Source of the DNA: Oscheius dolichura
Taxonomy: Eukaryota > Nematoda > Chromadorea > Rhabditida > Rhabditidae
DNA: 64,000 nt
Assembly: GCA_932521035.1 (NCBI GenBank)
Contig: OW051496.1
Location: 7,564,001-7,628,000 of the forward strand
Reading direction: 5' to 3'
Shown here: positions 46,795 through 58,004 of the stretch, in pieces
Numbering within the stretch: the first letter of the stretch is position 1
Layout of the letters: each line of letters starts with the position of its first letter
The notes under the pieces: model-generated
Told to the model about the DNA's origin: nothing
What the model saw: only the letters and a program-made list of their open reading frames with translations
Database searches by the model: none
Made by a program: the position numbers and the translations under genes

Positions 46795-47947
46795 ATGGAT
46801 ATACGTCTCAGTGACGCAGAAAAAATCTTCTTGATAAGTGGTGTTGAAGAAGGGGTTCGAAACGACGGGAGGAGGTTAGTTATTTCCAATTCAAATTAAT
46901 TTCCATTTCCAGCTGTGAAGAATACCGTCCTATTATTCTTGAAAGAGGCGTCCTAAATACAACAGATGGTTCTGCCCGAATTCGAATAGATACCACCGAC
47001 ATACTGGTAATCTTTTGTTCCAAATATTATTTGTATTGTTTAGGTTGGAGTAAAATGTGAATTACAACAAGTGGAAGATACAACGAAAGTAACAAATATA
47101 CTACGGTTTTCAGTAGATTGTTCTGCAAACGCCACTCCTCAATTTGAAGGTAAACACGCTCATTACTTCTAATTAAAAGAAATTGGTAGGCAAAGGAGGA
47201 GATCGCTATGCGAGTGATATCATTAGCGCTTTAGAGGCAGCTTACGACAATGATTACGTTCTCCTGGATAGCGACAAGTTAAAATTTTTCATTCTTTATA
47301 ATTTTAATTTCAGATTAATTCTCTCACCTAATCATATTTGGGTTATTTTTATAGATATAGTTATTCTGCAATATGGAGGAAGCATCATTGACGCTTCGTC
47401 AATCGGAGTACGCTTTTGCTACTAGACATTTAATAGCCATCTTTTAGATTAAAGCTGCACTAAATGATCTCGATATTCCCATAGTAAAATTAAGACCGGG
47501 GGATGCAAAACGCTATTATATAGACTTACCCGATGATGATGAAACTTGGTCTCTGAATACTTCAAAGTAAATTGTCTTTTACCATTTTTCACGATTCCCT
47601 TCAGGCTGCCTCTAATTATATCAGTGAATAAAATCGGGGCAGGAAATGTTGTAGACTGTACTGAAAATGAGGAAGTGTGTATTCGTTCCTCTTTATGGGT
47701 TGCCGTATGTAAATCAGATGTACGTTTTTTATCTTAAATCCTCGAGTCTTTGCAGGATCTCCCCAAAGCGATGGTTCCCCTTGTTAGACAATCTGCCGGA
47801 GGGAGTTTAGAGCTGCTTTCTGTTGAACAAATGATAGATATGGCCGTCAAAGTGGCACAAGACTTGCATAAGGCAGTAGAAAAGCGATTGGAAGAAGAAG
47901 ACAAGCAACAAGAAGCCCCTACTCCCGGGATTACGTTTCTTATGTAA
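46795..47947 (+). CDS. EXOSC7: Exosome complex component EXOSC7 / RRP42
   Basis: A ring subunit of the RNA exosome with an RNase PH fold; catalytically inert in animals. About seven exons. It starts MDIRLSDAEKIFLISGVEEG. Further blocks are RPIILERGVLNTTDGSARIR, TDILVGVKCELQQVE, FSVDCSANATPQFEGKGGDR, HIWVIFIDIVILQYGGSIID and IGIKAALNDLDIPIV. The rest includes NKIGAGNVVDCTENEE and a C-terminal helix (LHKAVEKRLEEED). Order and spacing agree with human EXOSC7. It is convergent with the RING-CH gene. Confidence 0.93.
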
Positions 47948-48124
47948 AAATTTTTCGTTGTTGTTGAATAGTTATTGTTATTAATATTTCTACCTCGCCG
48001 ATAAAACTGAAATTGATTTTTACTACATGAAGGCATAATTTACAATGCTTGTGAAGAGATATGATTCGAAATAAAAGTGCGATAGATGACAATCACAATA
48101 GTTAGACAATATAAAACATGGTAA

Positions 48125-49237
48125 TTAAACGATCTCAATATCTTGAGCTGGAGTATCGAACGAGAACTTAACAGGTTGTTCGCCGGTCTCCATAGGAGTA
48201 GACGACAGGTTCCCGCTGTGGTTTTTCTTGTGACCAAGGAGATATTGCCCAGCTGTTACATTAAAATAAACAGTATTATCAGCTTGCCGATATAAGGTTT
48301 TGAACTCCGACTAAATTTTTTTAACATAATAAACAAAAGTAAAAGTTACTAATTTCGGTTTTGCGGATCCTCTATTGTTGGCCTCCGGTTTATAGTCGAA
48401 AACGGTAAGATTACCATATCTTAGCTTGAAGCGCCGATAGCGCACTTGGAACATCTTTGAGTAAAACATGACCAAGAAACAGAAGCCAATAATAAAAACG
48501 GAAGTTGATCCGATGACAAGCACTGTACTTTATTAGGATATAATGGTGTAACTTACTGTAATGCTTCACTGTATCCGTGGGAAAACTATGAGTAATACCA
48601 TATAATCCTAACGTAATGAGAAAGAAACAGGTGAAGCTGACTGAAGCAAACTGATACCAGTATCTCAACATGAAATCACGTCGAGTACCGTACTAAATTT
48701 TTAAGAAAATGTTTGTCTACTCAGTAATACCGTACTCTGTAGTAGCGATACTTCACACCGCAAAGAAGGCATTTTTTCTGAGTTTCCATTAGATCCACTA
48801 AACATCCATGATGTACTCGGAAACTGAAGACACATATTTGAAGTATGCAATAATCACTTACTTGCAAAAACAGGGTTTTAAAGTGCGCTTATTATGAGGA
48901 GATGCGTCATCTTCTTGAAAACGTCTATTCTCGCATAAATTACAATCATTGTTCTCAGGAATTGGAGCCTATAATCAATCATATTCAACAAAATAGAAAG
49001 ACATACACATTGTATGGAACTTTCTGGGGAAATACCCACGGCTGTATTTGGAAGACGATTAGGTCTAAAAAGTGACTAAAATTTCATTGAACTAGCTTAC
49101 ATTGCTATGGCGAGACTTGTCGATTCCGTACTCTGAGGATCCTCTACTGGGTGCAATGCATGCACGACTTCTTCACAAACCTCTGTAACAGTTGGACAAT
49201 CTGACGCACGTTCTTTGTTTGGATCTTGTTCGGGCAT
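48125..49237 (-). CDS. RING-CH (MARCH-type) membrane E3 ligase-like protein
   Basis: Five to six exons. A long acidic N-terminus (MPEQDPNKERASD) precedes a RING-CH-like domain. The visible ligands are CNLC, then a stretch ending KPCFC, then HHGC, then CLLC, that is C-x2-C...C-x-C...H-x2-C...C-x2-C. After KYRYYRYGTRRDF come two transmembrane segments (FASVSFTCFFLITLGLYGI and VLVIGSTSVFIIGFCFLVMF), the usual MARCH layout. The cytosolic tail ends AQDIEIV. Proteins of this type ubiquitinate other membrane proteins. The start could instead be the upstream ATG at about 49309, after removal of a short intron. The gene is divergent from the ZIG-like gene. Confidence 0.75.
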
Positions 49238-49665
49238 ATCTAAAATAAAAACATTGAAAATATTCAGGTATTGTAATTTGCTAGACTCGAGAGCAAAATG
49301 GTCTGTCATAGTTTGAATGACGAATATTCATGGAACAAACATAAACACGGCAATATATTGGTGATATAAATGCAACACGACGAGAGCAACTAAGACCGAT
49401 GCAAGCCTTTTCCAAAAAAAGGTGAAACATTTAGAATCAGGGAGCCGATTCCTTGGCGCATCTTTGAACGATCTTTTTCTCATGTGCTTGTGCTTTTCTC
49501 ATCCCCTCTTTTCCGAAAAAGTATCATTTTTCGATATTTTCTTCATGTTTTACTCTGTATTTATCACCTATATGTGACACTTTACTACGCCAGTTCCTGT
49601 CCTCATCCATCACACGCACAGTTCTCAGCGTCCGCTGCAGATAGTCGCTGCGGTCGACTCCTCTC
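49238..49665. promoter_or_regulatory. Shared upstream region of the RING-CH and ZIG-like genes
   Basis: 428 bp between divergent starts, without another gene. Promoter function is inferred from position only. Confidence 0.35.
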
Positions 49666-50531
49666 ATGTTCCGGTTTCTTTTCATTATTTCTTCTGCTTA
49701 TTGTGTTCAAAGTGCTCATCTTCAAGTGGTGGGAAATACGGCAGTTCTTGCCCGACATACTGATCACGTTAGCTATGCTAATAAAGATCTCATTGTCCAT
49801 ATTCCAAAATTATGGTGAGTTTTTCTTTTTTCCAAAAAGCTTCTGTTTAGGTGTGGGGTTCAGAATTTAGGAGTCGAGGTTCCTGTAGCTTATGGCCATT
49901 TTACAAGAGATGAAGACGGAAAAGTAGATCAAACGCCATTTCATAAAGTCTAGCTTGTTTGTAGGATATTGAAGGAACCATTCACGGAATGCACGTATTT
50001 CTAGAAGCTGACAAAGCTCCTTCATCCATAGCAGGAAAGTACAAATGCGAGGTCCGGACCAAAGATGGCGATATTTTGAATGGAAACCTTATTATTTATA
50101 GTAATTTCCTGACGATTCCGTAGAGATAGGATAATTCCAGTGGCACCCGTTCTTCATCTACCACCCGGTGCTGCTACAGTCCAAGAAATTCAAAATACTC
50201 GTCCACCAAAAGTAATCGGAGTCAAAGTATCTGCTACAAAAGGGCGACAATTGACTTTGAAATGTCCTGCCTTCGGCTATCCTCAGCCTTTTGTTCGCTG
50301 GGAGTTGAATGGGAAACCTGTTGGTAAATGATGTCTCCTGAAATAGAAAAGATTTCCCTTTCAGCTGCTGGTCATGTTGAATTCCGTGAGAATGACCTCA
50401 AAATCTCTTCGGTAAAACCTTCAGATGCTGGTGTCTACCGGTGCACGATGGACAATACTTTTCCCATCTTTGTTGGCGGCCCGGCCATTACCCACCAGCT
50501 AATTTATGACCAAACCGTCATCGTCCATTGA
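49666..50531 (+). CDS. Secreted two-immunoglobulin-domain protein (ZIG-like)
   Basis: The signal peptide is MFRFLFIISSAYCVQS. Ig domain 1 has its first Cys in IPKLWCGVQN and its second in AGKYKCEVRT. Ig domain 2 (I-set) has RQLTLKCPAFGYPQPFVRWE and SDAGVYRCTMDN. The protein ends shortly after Ig2 with no TM or GPI signal, like the C. elegans ZIG proteins that keep axons in place. The model needs an intron at about 49921-49963 (43 nt, starting gtagat). Without it the frame hits a TAG. Five exons. Confidence 0.8.
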
Positions 50532-50611
50532 TAATTTACAACAAATAATTTATTCGGTTCAAAATAGGTAAACTACAATTATATGAATGTTTGTTTTACA
50601 ATATACTTGGA

Positions 50612-51727
50612 TCAATCGTCTTCGGAAGGAGGAGTCTCGCGGCGAGGCAGGGGAAAGCGAAAAGGAAGCGGACTCCTCAATACGGGGGACCGGGCGAAGG
50701 AGCTGCTCAACCTCAGCAAGGGGCACTTGGTATCCTCCGGGTGGAAAGTCTTACACCTGAAATTATATAGGTGGCATGGAGGAGAGCAAGACATACGGCC
50801 GGCAGAGGATCTGTTTCTCGAAGGCCATCTCCTCTAGCTGGGCCTCTGTCACCGGGTGGCCGGCAGGCGGCGGGGTGACTGCTACTTCTCTCTGGGTTGG
50901 TTCCCTAAAAATGAGAGAAATATCCTCAAATGGCCGGTAACTGACTCGTCCTCTTCGCCGAATATTTCCTCCTTCACTTCTACTGATGGCCATGGCTTTT
51001 TCGCCGCTTTCCACTTGACTTCCGACCATCTCTTCTTCACCCGTGGCTGTCCTTCTAAATTCTCTCAAATATCATAATTTCTTTTAAAATTGAAAATAGA
51101 CAAACTAGGAAGTGTTGCCTTCTCCGGTGTCTGTTTCTTCTCTCTTTCGCCATCATCTTCCCTCGTGGAGTCGACCTGGATACATTGGTCACTGCGAGCA
51201 GGCGGATCCGTCTGGATTTCGGCGGAGGCCGACTCTTTTACTGGCTCTTCCATATCTGGAAATTATGTTTTAGATTTAAAAAGATGACGAGATAGACCTT
51301 TAACCAACTTGTATCCATATGCTTTACTCAGCATATACAGATCATCCAGATCTAGGCCCGGGCCGGGAGGAGGACACGCCAGTCGCAGTGCCAGGGCTTC
51401 GTTCTCCACTTGTTGCAGCTCTGCCAAGTAGTTGAAGTCCAAGCTGAGGATGTTCTTCGTGTAGTCTTTTACCTGGAAGAGAGAGAGAGAGAGGTTAGAG
51501 GAGAGGAAAGGGGGACTGACCTGGACGAGCCCCTCAACCTGGCACTCCATTCTAATGTGATGGTGGGCCATCTCCGGATTGACGAAGGTGGTGCAGCAAC
51601 GGGGACAGGAGAAGACGGCCAGGTTGTCCAGGTGGACGCGGGCGATGTGCTCCCGGAGACAGTCCAGGGTGCGCGGCTTCTGGTGCTGGGCGTCGCAGCG
51701 GGGGCACTCGAAGAGAACGTCGGCCAT
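50612..51727 (-). CDS. Zinc-finger protein, paralog A of a divergent pair
   Basis: The start is at 51727. Two atypical zinc fingers follow: FECPRCDAQHQ with LREHIARVH (C-x2-C...H-x4-H), then CPRCCTTFVNPEMAHHHIRM ending at a further Cys. A helical block (VKDYTKNILSLDFNYLAELQ) leads into a Pro/Glu-rich region (EEPVKESASAEIQTD). The last exon is reached by a 40-nt intron in phase and gives a third Cys cluster (ILCRPCKTFHPEDTKC). It ends PPSEDD. No known family is recognised beyond the Cys/His pattern. The plus-strand gene at 52187 is a clear paralog, and the two are head to head. Confidence 0.65.
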
Positions 51728-52186
51728 CTCGGCTCGTGAAAGGGTGACCGTTGTACTTTCGAGGAGGAGAGGATGAAGAGACGAGAAGAGAAAGAGGGAT
51801 GACAAAAAGTGGTCAGGAAAGCGTCGAATGCCCTGACCTGTCGTCGACAGTGTCAAGACGTCGGCTTTGACCAGTGGAAAAAGGAAATTTCGCTTTATTC
51901 CGCCTTCACCAATGTCTAAAAATCCTCGTTCTTTCTTTTTATTCACTAGCGGGCCTTCGGCAGCCTACGGCTGTCGTCTGTCTGTCGAAGTTATCCGCGT
52001 CGACTTGTGGCGACCTTTCCGCTCTTCCCCCGACGACCGCCTGAGGCGGTCCCCGGGATTAAGACATTTTTTATCTGTTTACCGTCGAACACTTTCCCAT
52101 CGGACAGACAAACAAACAAACAGACAGACAAACACCGTAGCACTTTAATAAAGAGTAGATTCTACAGTATTCTTTTACAGAAAATA
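51728..52186. promoter_or_regulatory. Shared upstream region of the zinc-finger pair
   Basis: 459 bp between divergent paralog starts. It contains a GACA/AACA microsatellite at 52103-52135. A common control region is inferred from position. Confidence 0.4.
52103..52135. repeat. (GACA/AACA)n microsatellite
   Basis: Tetranucleotide array of GACA and AACA units within the intergenic region of the zinc-finger pair. Confidence 0.85.
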
Positions 52187-53631
52187 ATGGAGCTTCGCTT
52201 CGAGTGTCCCCGCTGCGACTCCCTGCACCAGTTGGCCCGTCCGCTGGATGCTCTTCGGGAGCACATCGCCCGTGTTCATCTTGGTCCGTTCTTCCTTTTT
52301 TCAAGCCTCTTTTTGACTAACTCTTGGGATGGAAAGACATTGTAATATGCCATTTGAAGCGCGTTTGATGTAAACTAACTGTAGATATTCAGATCTGGCC
52401 GTGTTCTGCTGTCCCCGCTGCAAGTTGACCTTCATCAACGCGTTCAATGCCCACCACCACATCAGGAGGGAGTGCCAGGTTCTCGGAGTCCTTGAGGTCT
52501 GTCCCTCTCCCGTCTCTTGGTACACTTCTTCCCTCTTCAGGTAAAGGATTATACTCGCAGTCTCCTCGGAATGGATTCCACCTATCTTGCCGAACTCCAG
52601 GCCTTGGAGAATGAGGCAATCTTCAATCTCTTCCAGCGTCGGATGCAACCTCCGTCGCCTCCTCATCCCTCCCGCTCAGAATCCGTTGAATACCTCGGCA
52701 CGATGCCCGCTGATCCAAACACTCCGGCGCCCTTCGACTATGTCAACAATTCTCCTGGAAAAGAAGCGACACCCATATATGACCTGGAGCCTCTTTTGGA
52801 AATAAAGAGTTCGTCTCCTCCATATTTTCCAATAATTCTTCCAATTCAGATAAAGATGTCCCGCAGAAGAGGCCGATGTTCACGATGGCTGAGAATGCCA
52901 AGAGGCGGAAGATGACGGACGAGGAGAGCTGCAGCACGGGAGCTGAGGAGGAGGAGGACAGGAGCCAGCCGCCGGCGACACTGGCCTCCGCTATGCTTTC
53001 CACCATAAGGTTGTCTCTAATTTGAAGGGAGGCAGAGGAGACCATATACTTTTAAGAGATCCCCCCAAGCCGACACCTAACCGTAAATACTTCAATTTCT
53101 GTCCCGGCGGTTGTCAGCACGGCAGTCCCCACAGGCAGGGAGCAACCCAGTCGAGCGGGATGACCAATGTGCACCAGCCACTGCCATTTCTGGGACTGAC
53201 AGGCCAGACTTCTTTCTTTGTTGTTTATACAATAGTTTCTAGGCAGCAATACGGTAGCCGACCAGCAGAGGATGAGTCGGCCCCGGGTAGCCAGAGAGAT
53301 AGAATGCGTCTGCGCCTCGCCCGAGCCCATGCCGAACGGCTATCGCCAGCTGCTCGAGATAGGCTGCAACTATGACTGCCTGCAGGAGAATGTGACGGAG
53401 ATCTGTGTCTTTAAGAACCGGACACTGGCCAGGGGCCACTGGATTGAGGTGCGCTTCTCCCGGATCAGCAAGATGGGACTGCTCTACTACTGGCACAACG
53501 GCAAGGAGCGCTCGGATCTGCGCTACCTCCACCCGAATTGTAAATGGAAAGGCGTAGGAATCAAGGAGCAGGCCAGGCAGGAGGAGCAGCACGAGGCACC
53601 CGTCGCGTTTGCCAAGTTGGGCACCCAGTGA
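52187..53631 (+). CDS. Zinc-finger protein, paralog B of a divergent pair
   Basis: It starts MELRFECPRCDSLHQLARPL, then LREHIARVHLD, LAVFCCPRCKLTFINAF, AHHHIRRECQV and VKDYTRSLLGMDSTYLAELQ, aligned along their whole length with paralog A. The intron before VKDYT is at the same place in both; B has an extra intron after HIARVHL. The middle is Pro/Ser/Asp-rich, with a basic patch (AKRRKM) and an acidic run. The 3' end is uncertain. A coding-like exon (53272-53631: CVCASPEPMPNGYRQLLEIG, MGLLYYWHNGKERS) joins in phase through a 118-nt intron from CPGGCQHG. It is followed by the only AATAAA, at 53682. It may instead be a separate small gene. Confidence 0.6.
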
Positions 53632-53681
53632 GCCATCCTTCCTGCCTTTTGTATAATGTTATTTGGCGATCTTTTAAAAGC

Positions 53682-53687
53682 AATAAA
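53682..53687 (+). terminator. Poly(A) signal AATAAA after the zinc-finger B / Cys-rich exon
   Basis: The only canonical signal downstream of 52187 before the next gene. It supports treating 52187-53631 as one transcript. Confidence 0.5.
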
Positions 53688-53987
53688 TTTATTTGTATCG
53701 TGCTGATTTTTTATTTATTGAGGGTTATCAGAGTCGGCCGCGAGAAAGGGAGGTGTTGCAGGGACGACGCGGGACGATGCCGCTGGGAATCCAAGGGGGA
53801 TAATGTAGAGCTAAATAAAAGACGAGAAGTGTATGGAGGATGGCCTGTTTTCGTGTCCGATCTCTCCTCTTCCTGTAACTCTGTCTTCCTCTCGGCCCGA
53901 TAGGCATGGCCCCCTCCTTTGTATTCCGGCTGATAAGAGACTGCTCCCGGATAAAATACGACACAAACCAACTTCCCGTCTTCCGAT

Positions 53988-54677
53988 ATGAAACTCCTCG
54001 TTGCCGGTATGTTTTCCTTTCGTTAAAAAGGAGTAAAAAGAGTATTCAGCCGTTGTCCTGACTGTCCTCGCCTACAATGGCGTCATCGGCCAGCAGCCAT
54101 CCACCCAGCCGACCAGGGTTCCCGACCAATGTGGACCTAAAGTCGTCCCGAAATTCAAGTATATCCCGGGAGAGGGTAAGGCTTTAAATTTAGTGGGGAA
54201 AGGTCACAAATAGTGAACAGAAATGCGTGTCCCTTTAGGAGAAGTCGTCGGCCAGGCCACTTCATTTGGGTGTGAAATGTGCCTCGACCTGGTTCTAATA
54301 GCAGAAACATACGCTGAGTGTGACGAGGTTATCCCTCTCTTTAAATTGAAAAAAGACACCCATTTTCAGTCGAAGATAAAGGACAAGATGGAGTACGAGT
54401 GCGACCTGAAGTACGGCAGAGGCACCCCGGCCGACAAGGCCTGCCGCGCCTCCGTTGACCAGATCGCCCATGTAAGTAATCCGCTCGCTACTTTCTATCC
54501 AAACGACTCCTTTGCCCGGTCCCTCTAATGATTCTTGACGTAGCACGTGGTGATAAGATAACCCGGTGGTTTCAGAAAGTCGTCGAAGACACGAATGCCA
54601 ACGCGACTGTCATCTGCTATGATATCCTCCACAAGGAGTGTACCTACAGCCTCGACGCCTACAATCCCTATGTATAA
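53988..54677 (+). CDS. Secreted saposin-B-type protein
   Basis: The signal peptide is MKLLVAAVVLTVLAYNGVIG. After a linker (PDQCGPKVVPKFKYIPGEG) comes a saposin-like domain. It contains FGCEMCLDLVLIAETYAECD, then KDKMEYECDLKYG, then ADKACRASVDQIAH, then VICYDILHKECTYSL. This is the paired-Cys helical pattern of the saposin family, whose members bind or disrupt membranes; nematodes use several as gut antimicrobials. There is one extra Cys near the N-terminus and an extra Cys in the first helix pair. Five exons. It is convergent with the next gene, 93 bp apart. Confidence 0.7.
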
Positions 54678-54770
54678 AGACGGACACCCCTGTGACCATG
54701 TCAAGTGCATTATTTATTCCCTGAGTAATGTGACCCATCTCGAGAGTAGAGACAAATTGAGAGAGAAGTC

Positions 54771-55519
54771 TCAATTGACGAGGGAGATCGCCGAGGTGAA
54801 GTAGACGTTGTAGTACATGCTCAGCTGGTTGAAGACCGCCGTGGCCAGGTATTTCCACTGTCCTCGGGTGACCAGCTGGGTCGTGGTTACGGTAAGGGTT
54901 CCCTGCTGGAAGAAGTCACCGTTTTCTCTTGATTTGAACGTGAACCACCTGGAGGAGGTCACTCCCTGTGTCGGTCTCGGCCACAGTTCTGTTCGTAGTC
55001 AAGGCGCCGATCTGCAGAGAGCAGGTTCCCACCGGACGATTACCCTAGGACACCTCCTTTCCCGAGATCAAAAGGCCACCTACAGCAATTCCGTTATTTT
55101 CGCGTACGAGACATTGTAGCGGGGTGTATCCGGAGACGGTCCAACTGTAGCCGACGGCAGAGACTCCCAACTGGTTGAGGGCACTCAGGATGGCTGCCTT
55201 GATGTCCAGGTTCATGTTCTGCTCGGCCCCGGCTTGGGTCGTCGACTGTCCTCCGTAGGGAAAGGCCGTGTTGGCAGCTACTCCAGTGGGAGGGGACTGA
55301 AAAGGGGAAGTGAGGAGGAGGACGGGGCAGGGAGCAGACATTGTAGTAAGTCCAGCGGGCCGGAGGATAGAAGGAGAACGTGAACTGGGGGTTAGTCACA
55401 ATGACAGCGTCTGTCCCAATACCTGGAAGATTTCCTCTTGATCAACTCCATCTGAACAAACCTGCTTGACATCCGGATACTGTGGCTACAGTAACCCCAA
55501 GAAGGAGAAGACGCAACAT
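54771..55519 (-). CDS. Unrecognised secreted protein
   Basis: Four to five exons on the minus strand give a signal peptide (MLRLLLLGVTVATVSG) and a mature chain of about 190 residues. The chain has no family I recognise. Notable blocks are TNPQFTFSFYPPARWTYYN, QNMNLDIKAAILSALNQLGV and YSWTVSGYTPLQCLV. Later blocks are GNRPVGTCSLQIGALTTN, QQGTLTVTTTQLV and a terminal YNVYFTSAISLVN. Only a few cysteines are present (one at the signal cleavage site and two later). Introns of 38-43 nt keep phase. The beta-strand-rich Thr/Val character suggests a small extracellular domain; function unknown. Confidence 0.6.
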
Positions 55520-56420
55520 GCCGACGATGCCGTCCTCCTGCCGATCCTCGCCTTAAATCTGCTCCTCAATTTATGAGCCATTATGCTGGAAAAGGACATG
55601 TCCTCCTCCTACGTACGGTGTAATATTTGTCTACACATAAAAACGGGAGGAGGAGGACCTTCGGTGGACTTTTTCTCCCAAATCAGGGACAATGTGACTG
55701 GACAGAGGGGTTATCTCTTGTTTACCCCGTGGGGGACAGGGGGAAGAGAGGGTGGCAGATGTAATCAATGGACAGGGATGCTCATTTTTTTGGGGGAACG
55801 AGAACTGAGAAAATATGGAAGAAATGGCAGAAAGAGCAGATAAAGAAAAGGGGATCGCGAGCCAGGTGGTGCATCTTGGCCGAGTGGATCCCCTCCCTGC
55901 CCAGTCGTCCTGTCCCCAATCCTCCAGCTAAAGCCAATTATACAGTAATACTACACTAAATGGAAGCTGTCACCTCTTCCTAGATTGAATTTCACTTCCA
56001 GAACGATAAGCCAGGCCACGACCCGACGTCACCCCCCGCGAGTGCTGATATTGGCCGGCGGGAGATCAGCCGCACCCCCCTGCGTCGTCGTCCCCCCAAC
56101 CTGTTCGTTCTCCATAACCATGTAACTTTTTCTAGCCTACACATATCGATTCATAACCGTTTATCGATGGTGGCAGAGATCTTTTGAGATTATTTCGGCC
56201 AAGTTGATAGGTCCCGTGGCCCGAACAACACTCTAGGCAGCCATCCCCTGCCCATCCATTCTCACAGACCTTACTTGCCGCCTTCCTATTTTAGAAGCAG
56301 ACTGACAGGAGATTGATCTCTCGTTCCCGTTTGAACTTTAAAACACGAACCATCACGTCATTCTCCCTATCTCCATCCTTTTTTCTCTTCATTTGGTCAA
56401 AGGATCACTGCCTGTTCAGA
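55520..56420. other. Intergenic spacer upstream of the nuclear receptor
   Basis: 0.9 kb, no supported gene. It is divergent between the secreted protein gene and the receptor gene. Confidence 0.45.
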
Positions 56421-57910
56421 ATGGATGAGATTCAAGACACCAGCACGAGTGCCCACATCCCGATCCTCTCCATTCGTAAAATGGTCGAAAAGAAGCCCTG
56501 CTCGGTGTGTGGAGAAGCGGGAGACGGGGCCCACTTTGGGGCAGAGGCTTGCAGGTAGAGGCCAGATGTTTTATCCGATACACTTGCCCTACAGGGCGTG
56601 TGCTGCCTTCTTCAGACGGTCCGTGGCTCTCCAGAAACAGTATACCTGCCGGAATGGAGGAACATGCCCCATCGAAGCTAGTGAGTCTTCTTTTCTAGCA
56701 GATGCACCTGATAATTTACAGCAATCCGTTGTATGTGCCGGGCCTGCAGATACGAGAAGTGCTTGAAGGTGGGGATGAGGAAAACAGCCGTCCAGAGGCA
56801 TCGAGACATGTTGGGAAAGAGGGAGGAGGAGGCCAGCAGGAGCGAGGCCGACTGTCCCACACTGGTGAGTCTGCCAGGGGAGGGCAGCCCCAATGATTTT
56901 TAGGCAAAAGAACCGGTCAGCGAGCAGGTCGGGATGCCGACACTATGCACTCTTCGAGATAACTACCGCCTGATGAATAATATCCGAAAAGTGCTGCACA
57001 ACAGGGAGGGGGACAGTGTCTTCGCGGTAGGACTCTTTTTAGAACAAAACGAGGAGATTTAGAAGAGAGAACCCCGGGTGGTGGACTATAAGGAGGCCAA
57101 CGAGATAAACAAGAAGGAGGTCGGACTGGTGGCTGACTTTTTGGTTAATTCGTTTCCCGACTTCCAGTTGATTACTTCCGAGCAGAAGGTATCCCCGTAG
57201 AATACTGTAACCAGTCGTGTCTAGACCCTCCTCTACCGTAATTTCTTCCTCTCCTTTATCATGCTCGAGACGGGCTACTTCTGCGCCATCAACAGTTCGT
57301 CCTCCCCCATTTTACTCGAATAGGAATTTTCTTTTTCCAGACCGAACGGACATCTTCTACCTCTCGACGGGGGACTACATCGACACGAACAGGCCGGAGA
57401 CATTCTACACGGACAAGACCGGTATCCAGCCGATGTCCACCGAAGACGCCATCCGGATATTCGCCCCGTCGTTTTCCATCTACCGGAGGAATCTCCTCGA
57501 ACCGATGAGGATACAAAAAGTCGATGATATTGAATTCTTCGCCTTGTGTTGTTTCGTCCTCTGGGATCACGGTATGCATTTCCCCCAATGGAATAAATAA
57601 GAGGCTTCAAGGTCTGGAAGGGCAGTCAGAGCAGTCGGAGGCAGTGGCGATAAAAGTGCGGCAGAGGATAGTGGACGAGTTGATCTTCTACTACCGTAAT
57701 GTCAAAAAGTACAAGGAGCCGGCCGATCGCCTCTCCAGCATGATGATCCTCCTCCCCCCACTACAGGTACACCTCCACTGATTATACTATACCGTAATCT
57801 ATATACAGAGATCAGTGAGGCGATTCCAAGAAGACGTTGAGATTAGCCACGTCTTCAAGGCCTACGCCGTCAACGACGAGTTCTATGAAATAATCAACGG
57901 GAGATTTTAA
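56421..57910 (+). CDS. Nuclear hormone receptor, nematode supplementary type
   Basis: Ligand-regulated transcription factor, about nine exons. The DNA-binding domain starts KKPCSVCGEAGDGAHFG, then EACRACAAFFRRSVALQKQY, then CRNGGTCPIEA, then MCRACRYEKCLKVGM. All eight zinc cysteines are present. The P-box CRACAAFFRR is the form found in the nematode-expanded HNF4-derived receptors. The hinge is Arg/Glu-rich. The ligand-binding domain includes LYRNFFLSFIMLETGYFCAI, EFFALCCFVLWDHGLEGQSE and RVRRFQEDVEISHV-like helices, ending EFYEIINGRF. The exon junction at about 57572-57611 uses acceptor CTTCAAG to keep WDHGLEGQS in frame. AATAAA begins one base after the stop codon. Confidence 0.93.
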
Positions 57911-57911
57911 C

Positions 57912-57917
57912 AATAAA
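57912..57917 (+). terminator. Poly(A) signal AATAAA of the nuclear receptor gene
   Basis: The signal starts just one base after the TAA stop (57908-57910), implying a 3' UTR of only some 15-30 nt if used. Confidence 0.55.
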
Positions 57918-58004
57918 ACGGATATGTACATTTTTATGCCCGTTTTTATGCTACAGTAACCGCGTTGTACACCCAGGAGGAGGCCGTCGTCCTCGGGAGG
58001 ACGG

